DNA of 64,000 nt, from NCBI GenBank assembly GCA_020091685.1, contig CM034595.1, positions 6,253,971 to 6,317,970 of the forward strand, read 5' to 3'. This document shows positions 1-11,117 of this stretch, one piece after another. Source of the DNA: Lutjanus erythropterus (Eukaryota; Chordata; Actinopteri; Lutjaniformes; Lutjanidae). A program made the position numbers and the translations under genes. A model generated the notes under the pieces. That model made no database searches. It was given only the letters and a program-made list of their open reading frames with translations, and was not told the origin of the DNA. Numbering within the stretch: the first letter of the stretch is position 1; each line of letters opens with the position of its first letter.

Positions 1-58
1 CCAATCAATACACTCTGTTTTTATTTATATTTTACATAATGTGGAGTTGGGTTTGCAC
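1..58 (+). mobile_element. Right-end remnant of a Tc1-like transposon
   Basis: Positions 15-58 resemble the terminal inverted repeat at 1493-1548: a run reading TGTTTTTATTTA, then TTTTACA and a GTTGGG-type end. This suggests the window opens inside the last bases of a second copy of the same Tc1-like family. The body of that copy lies outside the window. The match is degenerate and the family identity is from memory. Confidence 0.5.
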
Positions 59-837
59 ACAGGCACAAACCAATACATAGTTTTGAAGCATTTAGCCTAC
101 TGTGTGTGTATGTAATGAAACTCATTAACACAATAGACACACTGCTTTCTGTCCGCTCAGTGTCAGTAAAGTTCTCTGATGTACCGACTTCAGCCCGCTG
201 CTCTGTACGCTGCCAATTTGTCTGTAATTATTAGTTGCCACTGCTATTTGAAAGTCATAATGTTACAATGCTGTTGCTTCAACCATGTGTCTGGATGTTA
301 GACGCTGGATGTTGCTTTCATGGGAGGTCGGATGGTGGAATATCCCTCTTGTAAATCTGTAACCACAATGTTCACCATGTATCCTCAGAAAAAATTGATG
401 CTTTCAAGAGGATGAAACTCTTAATTTCCATCACAGACTGAGGAAGAGTTGGCACAGTAAACACCATGTTGGTGAAATTTTATAGATGATACTGCAAGAA
501 AGCTGACAGAAACATTTCAGTTTGAACAAGCAGGTTTCAGAGGGTTTAAGACCACAATCTTTTCCAAGTACGACTAGATGTAGTTACAACTTGTCATGTT
601 GTGAATCTCTGGTGTAAAATCTCCACAAATGCTCCCCAAGAATACCTCAGTGCTTCTCTTTCAAAACTATTGCTTCCAGTGATACCCAACAATCTCTGAA
701 CACCCTCTGGTGTACTGCCCCCATTAAGAAATGCTACTGTAAAGCCACCATCAGGGTCACACACATGGTTCAGAGTGTCTTTACAATTATTGGATGGATA
801 TCTGTTCAATTCAGTTTGGATATTCAAGCCCAAATTA
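59..837. other. Unassigned stretch with one protein-like minus-strand ORF
   Basis: No repeat family is recognised here. A minus-strand ORF at 594-833 (79 codons) has a plausible amino-acid mix (segments such as HVCDPDGGFTVAF and TPEGVQRLLGITG). I cannot name its family and it has no visible splice context. It ends just where the Tc1-like transposase homology begins, so it may be part of another transposon fused to that break, or chance. Confidence 0.3.
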
Positions 838-1351
838 AGACTCCACCATGGAAAAAGACCATCCAGATTGTTACCGGCACTAACTTCAAAAGACAGCAGC
901 TGTGATGATATGGGGGTGTATTAGTGCCCATGGCATTATGGGTAACTGCCACATCTGTGAAGGCTGCATTAATGCTGAAAGGTTCATACAGGTTTTGGAG
1001 CAACATAAGCTGCCATCCAGGCATCTTTTTCAGAGACATCCCTATTAATTTCAGTGAGACAATGCCAAGACATGTTGTGGACGTGTTCCAACAGTCTATC
1101 TTCGTAGTAAAAGACTTCAGGTACTACACTGACCTATCTGCAGTCCAGACCTGTCTTCCACTGAAAATGTGTGGTGCATTATGAAGCACAAAATACGACA
1201 ACAGAGACCCCAGACTGTTGAAAACCTGAAGTCGTACATCAAGCAAGAATGAAAAAGAATTTGATTTTCAAAACTTCAACAATTAGTGTCCTCAGTTCAC
1301 AAATGTTGATTGATTGTTGTTAAAAGATAAGGTGATGTATCACAGCGGTAA
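838..1351 (+). pseudogene. Tc1-like transposase, C-terminal fragment, decayed
   Basis: Transposases of this family cut and paste their own element at TA dinucleotides, using a DDE catalytic triad. Conceptual translation gives a KDHPDCY segment near 850, then VMIWGCISAHG-like and EQHKLPSRH-like stretches. At about 1138-1175 comes the SPDLSSTENVW motif that carries the third catalytic acid (the E, here retained). Frame changes are needed to follow the homology between 838 and 1140. An in-frame TGA at 1250-1252, where the family has tryptophan, stops the frame about 100 bases before the expected end; the ancestral stop is probably TAA at 1349-1351. The N-terminal paired-like DNA-binding region is absent. 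Seen: motif and stops. Known: family organisation. The copy is clearly dead. Confidence 0.8.
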
Positions 1352-1548
1352 AAAAGCTCCTGTCCAAACCTTTTTTTGTTACAGGTATTAAATTCAGAAT
1401 GAGGGCATATTTACAAAAAACAGTAAAGTTTGAGCATTAAATATCTTACTGTACTGGATTCAGTTGAATATAGCTCGAAAAGGATCAGCAAATCAGTTTT
1501 TATTTAAGCCTTACACAATGTCCCAACTTTTTTTTTGAATCTGTTGTA
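838..1548 (+). mobile_element. 3' half of a Tc1-like DNA transposon
   Basis: This holds the C-terminal part of a transposase followed by a 3' untranslated tail and a terminal inverted repeat (1493-1548) ending in TA, as expected for Tc1/mariner elements. The 5' half and left inverted repeat are missing, so the copy is truncated. It cannot move by itself. Confidence 0.8.
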
Positions 1549-2640
1549 CACATTTTAGTCCAGAATCTAAAATTTGGTGAGCTTTCCTCCAAAGAGAGAA
1601 TCTGCTCCATGTAAATAACAACAGCAGCATCCTGCAGCTGAGGCAGATTAGGTCCTGAAATACCCTCAATGCAGCTCTCTGTGACATTAATTCCAAAGCC
1701 CTATAGCCACATATTACAGGCCACATGCCTGCTTGTAATTTGAGATTAAAGTGAAAGGATGTTTTACCGATACCGCAGAGAAAAGCGAGTTATTGCTGGT
1801 CTGATTGCAAGCTTTTTGATGTGCATACTCAGAGATAGAGATGTGCAGCCACATGGTAGATTTGTATGACGGGATCAAAGGGAGGGATGGAAATCGAAAG
1901 GCAGTGCGTTTGGAGGCTCAGCCCGCGACAGTAACCTCTTCAGAAAAGAAAAGAAAGATGAACTCAAAACCAATGTCTTTCCCTCCAGTGGGAAAGTGGC
2001 TCTGCTTCATCCCCTCTCTTTATTGTCACCCCTTCAGCTGACACAGCCAAACTTAAGGATTGCTCATGTGTGTTTACTAAAGCCTCCTCCCCCGTCCCCG
2101 GCCTGATCTGAGGCCATTCCATCAGCACTGCCTCCCTTTGAAAACAACCTTCAGCCTGGGGAGGAGGAGAGGGGGGAGAAAAAAAAAACACCTCTGGGCA
2201 GTGAAATTGCCTTGTCACACAAAAAGGAGTCATTATTGAGATAAATCACCCCATTCTATTCCATAACTAAACTCTGCCTCAGCTTACCTTCCAGTGGCAC
2301 CTGCCATCCAGCCTGAGCTATCACATGTGCTCTCCAGACTGAGGCTCCGTCTGCCAGGAGGATTCAGTTCTGCCTCTGGTTGGTTTAGTTTGACAGTGTG
2401 ATCTACACCGACAAAAATTTTCACTGAAAGGGTAAAAGCCCAAAGATAACTGTGACTGTTTAAAACAAGACAGTAAAATATACTGCAGGATCACTGTCTG
2501 AATGTTCTGCTACCAACGCCTTCCTGAGATGCTCACTTCCTTTTTTCAACGCACAAAAGGCACAAATATGCATATGCATGATTATCAGATTTAGAAAAGC
2601 ATGTTTTTGTAGAGTTCTGTTTTATAAATATCAGTCATTA
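1549..2640. other. Non-repetitive stretch; possible conserved non-coding block at about 1840-2240
   Basis: No gene or repeat is recognised. From about 1840 to 2240 the composition is more balanced and contains an ATCAAAGG-type TCF/LEF-like word, a purine-rich run and unique-looking sequence. That could fit a conserved non-coding element, but without alignment to other fish this is only a guess. Confidence 0.2.
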
Positions 2641-2642
2641 TG

Positions 2643-2644
<2 letters not shown>

Positions 2645-2689
<45 letters not shown>
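2645..2689. repeat. (AC)n microsatellite, about 22 units
   Basis: An uninterrupted AC dinucleotide run of about 45 bases, visible directly. It is long enough to be polymorphic. Confidence 0.97.
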
Positions 2690-2693
<4 letters not shown>

Positions 2694-2894
2694 AGCCTCC
2701 CAAACAGTTAACAGTAAACTGTTTTAATCATATTCTGATTATGATTAAAACCAGGATGAGACATAACTGGGATGAACAAAGCATGTAAAGATACTAAAAG
2801 TTAAATGTAACATAACATTTCATAAGATGATTATAAATGTCATCAAATATTATATTCAATATCACATCAGCATCTTCAGTGGATGTCTGACCTT

Positions 2895-3985
2895 TAGAAA
2901 TAAGGGTTCCAGAGGGATTCTTACTGAAGTACTGAGGTTCTACCCAGAAGTATTTGCTTTTTTTAAAGAAAGGATTTGTCAAGGGTTCTCTGTAAGATTT
3001 AGGGTTCCATTAAGAACACCTTTCACCCTTTGAATATAAAAAGTGTCTTGGTAGATTCTAGATAAAACACTTGGAATATTAAAGGGTTCTTGGTAGAACC
3101 CCCTGAGTATGTTCTAGATAAAACCTTGACAATATAAAAAGATTCTTGGTAGAACCCTTTGGGTGGGTTCTGGATTAGTCCTTTGGTATGAAAAAAGGTT
3201 CTCTGTAGAACCACCTTAAATGTGTTCAGATTAAACCCTAAGAATATAAAAAGGTTCTCTGTAGAACCCCCTGAATGTGTTTTAGATAAAACCTTTGGAT
3301 TAAATGAGGCTCTCGGTAGAGCCGTCTGGTTGGGTTCTAGATAAAAGCTTGACAGTATAAAAAAAGGTTCTTGGCAGAACCCCCTGAGTGTGTTCTAAGT
3401 GGGGATATACAAAGGTTCTCTGTACCTCCCGAACGTGTTTCAGATAAAGCCCCTGAATTATATAAAGGTTCTTGGTAAAACCCCCACGGGTGGGTTCTAG
3501 ATAAAACCCTTAAAACATAAAACAGCTCTTGGTAGAACCTCCTCAGTGTGTCTTAGATAAAACCCTTGGAATATAAAAAGGTTCTTGGTAGAACTCCCTG
3601 GGTATGTTTTAATTAAAACACTTGGAATAAAAAACAATATCTCGAACCCCTGGGTGGGTTCTAAATAAAGGGTTTGAATACAAAAAGGTTCTTGATAGAA
3701 CCCCCTGCAAGAGCTCTTGTCAGCACCCTTAGAAGGTGGAAAGGTTTCTTGATAGAACCTCCAGAGATTGTTCTGGGTGGAGCCATTATACCCTAGAAAG
3801 GGTCTCTGTAGAAAGGTTCTCTCTGTTCATAGAGAGTTCTGGGTAAAACTTTTCCCTGGTGGTTCAAGGTATAACCTTTTATGCTGTGTTCTAGGTATAA
3901 TTCTGTGAAAGGGATCCACCGGGTTTCTACCGGGAACTGAAAAAGGTTCTCCCTCGGGGACAAGCTGAAGAACTCTTTATGGTTT
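2895..3985. repeat. Degenerate minisatellite, ~56-bp unit with GGTTCT...AGAACC palindrome
   Basis: About 17-19 diverged units follow one another. The clearest run from about 3085 to 3720. Each unit has an inverted pair GGTTCTTGGTAGAACC, then CCCTGnGTGTGTTCTAGATAAAACC and an AATATAAAAA tail; unit length ranges about 48-58 bases. Edges are ragged: unit-like pieces start near 2895 and fade out near 3985. The palindrome in each unit could form a small stem-loop. The words GGTTCT and AGAACC are common in interspersed fish repeats, so the array may have grown from a MITE. Confidence 0.9.
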
Positions 3986-4194
3986 CAGTGAGCATCATCA
4001 CCACTCAGTGACTCAAAAAACACCCAGCAGTGCAACATGGAGAAGCTGAGAAATGTCCAACTTCATGCAGATGTCCTCTGAGACGCAGAGATAATCAATC
4101 AATTGTTTTGATTCGCTAATGAAAAAGATGCACATAACTGTCTTCTACTCCAGTAAAATATGTCAAAAAAAGGGAAAAAAAGTAGGATGAAAAC

Positions 4195-4421
4195 TGTCAA
4201 CAATATAGAGCCAACAGACCTTTTTCACTGCAGCCATATTGATATGAAATAGCAGAGTAAACACAGGTGTTACCAGTGATAATAATTAAGGTCACGTTCC
4301 ATTTAGTGCAGCAGAGCTTTACCAGTGAACCACCGCGCACATTCACTTCACTGTAACACCTGTGTTTACCCCATTTTATGTCAAAATGGCTGCTATGAAA
4401 AGGTCTGTTGTCAACAATATA
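4195..4421. mobile_element. Short MITE with ~60-bp terminal inverted repeats
   Basis: The left arm (about 4212-4274, starting CAACAGACCTTTTTCACTGC) is the imperfect reverse complement of the right arm (about 4350-4410, ending AAAAGGTCTGTTG). Both arms contain the AAACACAGGTGTTAC block. The centre (4275-4349) is unique. A 13-base direct repeat, TGTCAACAATATA, lies at 4195-4207 and 4409-4421; its last 11 bases flank the element, with four extra bases on the left. It may be an unusual duplication. No coding capacity; superfamily not assigned. Confidence 0.85.
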
Positions 4422-5285
4422 AATTTAACAAGCCTCTGAGCCTTCAATAGGAAAGACGACATTTAAACACATAATTCTGAAAATGAAATACTTTGTAGTA
4501 AGCCAGCATAGTTGCACAATAACTGCCCAATTTAGGCTAAGTGTGTAAATTACACGCCTGAACACTTGGCGCTCGTGAGAGACGGGAGACGGTCTGCCTC
4601 TGTATCCTTCAACACATCCTCATACCTAAACAACACGACGGGTAGATTGCCAATCAGGTAGAATGCCAGTATGCAGCATTCATTTTGCAGAATGCTTCTC
4701 TGGCTGTCCTGACCCACAATCCTCAGCAGAAAACCTGCGAGCCAAAGAGATAGCACAGACAGATTACAGCTCATTCAAGGGCAAATCTGCTTTTCAATCA
4801 GTTTCTTTTTACTTTCAGTTTCTTTTTACTGCAACAGGTGTGTGACCATGTACTTTCAGGACAGCTGCAGTACACACTTGAAGGTAAAAGAAATAGTATG
4901 CAATTTGCATTATGTTACATTACCTTATGTTACGTTATGCTATGATGCATTACATAAGTATCTTAATTTATAGCTTTGTTAAATACTCTGTACTGAATGG
5001 TTAAATACTAAGGTCTGTTATTTCTGAATACCAGCCTGTTGCTACGTGTATGTATAGCGGACCGTTACTATGGATACAGTTCTGATCATACAGCCATAAT
5101 CATCATTTTTAAATCAATAGTTTGTGGCAAATTCTTGTTTTTTTATTAAGTAGCCTTGTAATAATGAGAATAATTTACAATCAGTGGGTCATTATGCAAA
5201 AAAAACCCCTTCAGGGTGATTCAAGACCCCTCTGCTTCGCGTCCGTCTCCTGCATCACCCTGTGGGTGCCATAATGACCTGCTCA
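4422..5285. other. Unassigned non-coding stretch
   Basis: No gene or named repeat is seen. There is a two-copy 17-base tandem (TTTCTTTTTACT words at about 4798-4830) and a short TTATGTTACATTA-like degenerate run near 4910-4955. Confidence 0.4.
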
Positions 5286-5720
5286 TTGTACGTTATCTCT
5301 TACAGACAACTCAGCATCGGGTGGAGGTCGACCCACCGTCATGAAGATGGATGAAATGACATCTCCCCAAAAGTGAAATCAGAACATCTGGATCGTGCCC
5401 TGGTGGCTGGCTGCAGTATAGGTCATGAACTACACCCCCTCCATGTTAGCAGATGGACATGGGCCAAGCTAAAAAAAATGGTCTTAAGTAAACATTAAAT
5501 GCGTTTTTCCCAAAGATTATTTCTGTCACTGTAAATAGTTCTTATGACACTGATGAATGCACAAATGTTTTGATCAGTTTGGTTTTAATCAGTTATTGAT
5601 GCTAAAAAAAAGGGAGGTTTCTGATCATGATTGACAGCCAAGCCCTGCTTACAACTGAGTCAGCTGTGTATACGGGCGGGACCTTGATGCCACGCCTCCA
5701 ACCCTGACCACTGTGCAAAC
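5286..5720 (+). repeat. Probable fish interspersed repeat, unclassified
   Basis: The stretch reading GGAGGTCGACCCACCGTCATG through GATTGACAGCCAAGCCCTGC matches, from memory, a repeat common in percomorph genomes. I see no inverted ends or target duplication and only one copy here, so the assignment rests on recollection. Confidence 0.35.
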
Positions 5721-5859
5721 TCTGGCTCCAGAGGACATGATCAGCGCTAGATGACAGCACACATATCTGGAATATTTTTGCTTCACTTTTGTCCAGCTTT
5801 ATTTTTAAATCAATAGTTTGACACCAGCCTCACACAGACTTTCGTGTTCTTTATTGGAC

Positions 5860-5945
5860 ATCACCTGACTTCCTCCTATGTTCCTCTTATAATTACTACA
5901 GCCACTAGAGTGTGCCGCCTAACAGTAAATGTGAATATGGGTCTT
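5860..5945 (+). repeat. Fragment of interspersed repeat also present at 57833-57905
   Basis: The order of words TTCCT, ATTACTA, GCCACTA, the CACCTAAC-like block and ATGTGAATATG is shared with 57833-57905 in the same orientation, although both copies are diverged. Confidence 0.5.
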
Positions 5946-6600
5946 AATTAGCTGCTCATATTTTTTTTTCTTTACATAAAAAGGAAGTGTGCAGCCTGAT
6001 GATGCTACACTGTGCCATGTTAAGCTCCCTTATGAAAGCCAAGTCAAATTGTGACATCCCATCACTGCTATCATTCATTACTGTGTTTAACAAATATGCA
6101 GCTAATGTTGTGTCGGTACTTAATGCCTCTGAGATGCCAGAGCACATCAGCATGTTTCCTGGTGATTACAAATAATGACTCCACTGCTGCTCCAGCGCAA
6201 ACTAGCTAATGGTAACATATAGCAATAATGTGGAGCAGTTAGCAGCCTGACACTGTCTTTATCTCCCTCACCCTGCAGAGCACTTCATGTCGTCACACAA
6301 ACAAGATCTTGTGATCTACGACGGCTCCTTTTCTTCTTCAATAGCATGTGTGGATTGGCAGGGATAAAGTAAACGGTTAGAGGGGAGGTTTTGATGGAAC
6401 ACGAAGCATGTGTTATCTGTGTTTGTTCTCTGTCACAGCTTTGGCCTTAGGAAGGCAAACACTCGCAGCAGTCTGGCTCAATACATAACACTGTGTAAGG
6501 AGGAGGGAGGCGGAACACACTGCTCTGCTTTCATTAGCTCGCACATGTTGATGGAACCTCTGGATGAATTCAACTCTAATGTTGTATTGATTGCATTTTA
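5946..6600. other. Unassigned non-coding stretch
   Basis: Small ORFs on both strands overlap each other and resemble no family. No repeat structure is seen before the element that starts at 6609. Confidence 0.4.
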
Positions 6601-6608
6601 AATTTCAT

Positions 6609-7754
6609 GGTAACACTTTCTGTGACAGCCATGTCCATAATGCATTACAGACAAACTCGTATATTACTGTGCTTAGAGCAAGGTGTAAAAGCACTCCTCC
6701 ATATTCATAATGTTTTATAATGATCATAATGCATTATAAAACATTTTATGATGACGTACAAGGTCAAGTATCATAATACTTAATAATTACTGATCACCCA
6801 CTGACATTTTTTGTCAAGGATCACATGTATTATAATTATCATAGTTGTAATACATTATAACCATTTTATAATAATGATAATCACTGTTATAATGCATTAA
6901 AGAGTGATTATAAACATATTTTACACATAATGTGTTATACGGTACTTAAAACAAAGTATAATAAAAGCTATAAGCATGCCCAAATATTCATAATGCTTTA
7001 TAACAGCAATCAAAACACATTATAAAGCATTTTATAATGACTTGTAAGGTCAAGTATCATAATACTTCATAATTGCTGGTCACTTTCTGACTTTTTTGCA
7101 AGCATCATAGTGTATTATATGCTCATAGTTGTAATACATACAACCATTTTATAATTCATTATAATCACTGTTATAATGCATCATAATGTGATTATAAACA
7201 TACTTCTCAAGTGTCATGCAGTACTTTTAGCAAGGTATAAATACTCATAATGCTCCATAATAACAATCATACCACAGTTATTGATTTATTTTGGCAAGGA
7301 TCATTGCAGTAATCATAACACATTACAAAGTATTTTATAATGACTTATACGGTCAATTTGTTTTGTTTGTTTGCAGTGTATAATGCATAATAATCACTGA
7401 TATAATGCATTATCCAATTTTCCAACAAATCAGTTGTAACCAGCCTGTAATGTAGCTTGTACATCCGCCTATGCCTTAGGAATGTTATTACCTTACTTAG
7501 CAGCCAGTGACCACCTAGAGTAACTTATAATCACAATATAATGCATGATAACATGAGAATTATAATATACTATGATACTAACCCAAATATCATTAAGTAT
7601 TATGACATTTGACCTTATAATGCTTTATATTGTGTTATGATTATTGTTATAAAGCATTATAAATTACATTACAATCTATATTGCAGTACAGTTTAATGCA
7701 TTATAAGTATATTTATAATACATTATAAAGATAGGCATCACAGAAAGTGTTAAC
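6609..7754. mobile_element. Complete non-autonomous DNA transposon with 8-bp target-site duplication
   Basis: The left end GGTAACACTTTCTGTGA (6609-6625) and the reverse complement of the right end (7738-7754) match at 16 of 17 positions. Both sides carry the exact 8-base direct repeat AATTTCAT, at 6601-6608 and 7755-7762. An 8-base target duplication is typical of hAT-type elements, and GGTAACACTTT ends are known in fish non-autonomous families. The interior is AT-rich and packed with TAATGCATTATAA-type palindromes. It includes about three diverged repeats of roughly 280 bases, beginning near 6706, 6988 and 7246, each with the word order CATAATGCTTTATAA, AAAGCATTTTATAATGA, AAGGTCAAGTATCATAATACTT. 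No transposase remains. Confidence 0.92.
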
Positions 7755-7762
7755 AATTTCAT

Positions 7763-8534
7763 TAATCCACGTAAATTATTTTGCCACCACCACAATGGTA
7801 CACACATAAAGAACTACAACCATTTAGTCACATATTGTGACACAGTGTGCATCTCTGAATGTCAACTTGGCAGTGACTCCAACATGTGGGCAGACTGAAA
7901 CACGCCGCGGTGTCTGCTGTTTAGATGTCTAGACGTGATGAATTAAGAGACAAAAGTAGAGCGCTCTGACAGTTTAGACACTGGAGGGGGTTGCTGGCCT
8001 ATTGGGTGAGGCCAGGGTCCTCTCGCTCTTACCTATCACACCCGAGCTCTCTCTGCTCTCTAATTGGAACAACCTCTTTAATTGGGTTTGGAAACCATGG
8101 AGACGGCCGCTCTGTCTGGGAGCTGATAAGCTGAAAGAGACACCTTTAACAGAGGAGATGACGCGGAGTGAGGCGTCCTCTGACTGAGAGGTGTCAGCCA
8201 CTAGAAATAACAGAAGCAGATGTGATTGACAGCCAAGTGTTAAACCTTCCCACGCAGCCCAGTGCTACAGCTGGTCAATAACACAAGTTTATAAAAGGAC
8301 AGCAAGATATGTCAATACAGCAGCTTCACTCTTGCTTGAGGTGAAGTTTTGCTTGAGCTGAAGCACAGTTATTCCAGACAATCACTTGTTCTGTGGGGAG
8401 ATGGATTCTTTTGTTCTGTGTGACAGTAGTGGATCAATTCTGAGCCCATTTATTTGTTGTTTCAAGTAACAGTTGGTCAGGTGAAGTTTCAAAATGCATT
8501 TATTTTAAGTATCGACCCACCTTGAATTTAGACT
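7763..8534. other. Non-repetitive stretch; possible conserved non-coding block at about 7860-8240
   Basis: The block 7860-8240 is richer in GC than its surroundings and carries homeodomain-type words CTAATTGG and TTTAATTGGG. Overlapping 61- and 75-codon ORFs on opposite strands here look like chance. The regulatory reading is an inference. Confidence 0.25.
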
Positions 8535-8574
8535 TTGCAATTTAAAAAAAAAAAATGGACACCTGAGCTAAAAA

Positions 8575-8860
8575 GAGGAAGACGGCATACTTTATTAATC
8601 CCAGAGGGGAAATTACATTCTTTTCACTCGGTTGTAATTTTTTTGTACAGACAAAGGCCCAAAATACACACACATGCACAAAACAAGACGTACAGACATG
8701 CAACTGAGAGAGATGTCAGAGCGTGGGGGCCGCACACATACATACAGTCAGGCGCGTCGAGAAGTTAGGGGTTCAGTGCCTTGCTCAAGGGCACCCCAGC
8801 AGTGCCCAGGAGGTGAACCGGCTCCAAGTACAAGTACATTTACTCCAGCACTGTACTTTA
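8575..8860 (+). repeat. Fish interspersed repeat fragment (CTTTATTAATCCCAGAGGGG type)
   Basis: The words ACTTTATTAATCCCAGAGG with GAAATTAC (8588-8616) and TTCAGTGCCTTGCTCAAGGG with CACCCCAGCAGTGCCCAGGA (8771-8813) are hallmarks of a very common teleost repeat, recognised from memory. Ends are unclear. It abuts the foldback arm at 8862. The ORFs over it are not genes. Confidence 0.6.
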
Positions 8861-8861
8861 A

Positions 8862-9220
8862 GGGACAGTTCACCCCAAAATCACAAACACATTGTTTTCT
8901 TTTTGGCTTGTAGTGCTGTTTATCCATCCACACTGTTTTGGTGTGAGTTGGATGGTTTTGGAGATATCAGCCATAGAGATTTGTACCTTCTCTCCAGTAT
9001 AATGGACCAACACAGCACTAGTCCTGTGGTGCTAAAAGTACCAAAAAATACATTTGAAAAACTTAGGAGCAATGTCTCTTTCCAGAAATCATCAAATCAA
9101 TTATTCAAAATACTTTTAAGTTTAATGTAGGAACTACTTTCTTTCTGCAGTAGAATCTATGGGAACTACTTTAGAATCTACTGGAACTTCTTTCTTTGTA
9201 GGAAGTAGTTCCTGCATACT
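8862..9220 (+). mobile_element. Foldback MITE family A, left arm plus centre (truncated)
   Basis: It starts AGGGACAGTTCACCCC and shares a long word order with the complete copy at 63398-64000: GGAGATATCAG, TCTCCAGTATAATGGA, GTGGTGCTAAAA, AATGTCTCTTTCCAGAAATCAT, GTAGGAACTACTTTCTTTCT. A short palindrome of GGAACTACTTTCT / AGAAAGTAGTTCC type words marks the centre, after which the right arm is lost. Confidence 0.8.
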
Positions 9221-9235
9221 GGAACTTGACTGGCT

Positions 9236-11117
9236 GGTGGAGACATACAATCGTGAGGCAGTAATTCTATGTTTCTGACCGCTCTGTTTTTTCCGACCAT
9301 TGACATCGGCCACTAGGGCCCACAAGTAATCAATACCTGCTTCAGTTTGAAATCTGTGTGTGTAATGTTGGAGGATCTTTGCAAACCTCTGCTGGTTGCA
9401 TCTGGCACTTGTGGTGGCTTTGTAGTAGGTGCTTCACCATCTGATGCCTGGTGGGGATCTGCACTCTACTGAGCAACATCTTCTAATTTGTTTTGTTTCT
9501 TGTCTTATTTGTGCAGTTTTAACTGCACAGGCTACACAGTCCTTTCATGAATTTGCTCTTCTGTGTTTGGCTAGCTTGCATGGTAGCTTGGCTAAACATG
9601 ACATTTATCTGTTTACTAAATTCTTGAGTTTTATTTGACCGAGACCCTGAACCTTGAAGGCCTTTTTCACACCAGGCATTTTGACAAGTCTAAATGTCTT
9701 TTGTATCTTACATGGGAAGACAAACTGTTTCTACTTCCACAGCAGCTTTGCGTGCAGAGCTAAAACTCAACAGTTAAACACAGATTTCTATACATACAAT
9801 CTTACGTCCACTTTCACTATCAAGCTCAGACTGTGTTCAAAAGTGCATCATCTGTCTTCCAGTCTGCTGATCTGCCACGTAACCTCACACCAGACCATAA
9901 CCAAGCCACCTGCACCAATTGGGACATGCAGAAAATAAAGAAAACATTTCTAAAAAACTGCCTTTATTCTGGCTGTGAAAAGAACCAAAATTGTTTTTTT
10001 TAGAAAAGAAGTCTTCTCTTGTTCAAAAAGAGAAAGGTGATGATGAAAAAAAAGTCAATATTCAATTTGTCAGACAGCCCAATGATTGCTGGAGGCACCG
10101 GAGGGACGGAGCTGGTCAGAACAGTCAAAGATTAAAGAAATATCGCCTTAATGAATTCAGAAAAGTCAGATTTAATCAACTTTTACAAGAAAGCCTTGTG
10201 TATGGATGGAAGCTGCCTAACTCACAGTAACTGCAGAGGTAATGAGATGAATTCCATCTGTGTAGTGTGACTGTATGCCCACTGATCACATCTGGACGGG
10301 GCTTTATGTCAAAGACTACATCGCCTATTGAAGAAAAAAACTCATGTTGTGGTGCAAAGCACATTTACAGTATGATCCGAGTCTGATGGTTGTTGCATGG
10401 CTATTTTTTTAAATATCAAAATGAAACATTAAATGTGGCTTGACTGTCAATCTGATCTGTGGGATGTAGGAGGAAAAGACAAGAGCATTAAGTGCCTAGA
10501 GCCAAAGATTGAATTTTTAAAAAGATAACTTGGTATCTAGGACAGAAATCAACAAAATGTCACCTTTTCAAAGTTTTTTTCACTTTTTGGATACTGAATC
10601 AATGTTCACTGGCAAAAAAGCAGCAACTGCTCTGAACAAAAAAGCAAAACAGGACATTGAAGGCAGCAGAACAACATGCCTTTTAAAACTTTCGCAAATT
10701 AAAGTTACAAGGACGATTCATTTGACCAAATTTAGAATACTTGTCCTACATGAACGAGGTCAAGGAAATTGGTTAAAAGAAACTATCATTGATTGTTGCT
10801 AGGAGATGAGATGCAAAAAGTGTCTCCATTGTCATGCACAAGTTCAACAATGTGCAGAGTGGGTACATTATTTCCAGCGGAAAGAGCTGCTGCACTCTGT
10901 GAGGCACACTGGCCTGATTTCACACCAGGTCTTGCAACTAAAGTTCTACTAAATTGAACCTTTGACCCTGAATATCCTGACTGCCCAACGGGATTCTACT
11001 GAAGTTATGATGATAGCAATTTCACAGTAGAGAGTGTGGAGAATGGAGGGAAAGTTCAATTTGTGCATTTAGAATATGTATACTGACTCATGCTGCTATG
11101 AACTCTTGTGCATTGGC
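9236..11117. other. Unassigned non-coding stretch
   Basis: Several ORFs of 60-94 codons on the plus strand (for example 9654-9938 and 10530-10802) are isolated, lack recognisable domains and do not look coding. No repeat structure is recognised over nearly 1.9 kb. Confidence 0.35.

Noticed and set aside
3080-3720. GGTTCT/AGAACC words as steroid-hormone response elements
   Set aside because: The classic element reads AGAACA, three bases, TGTTCT. Here the half-sites face the other way and the spacing is four bases.
8723-9130. 135-codon plus-strand ORF
   Set aside because: It covers the end of one fish repeat and the left arm of foldback family A. Other copies of the arm do not keep this frame.
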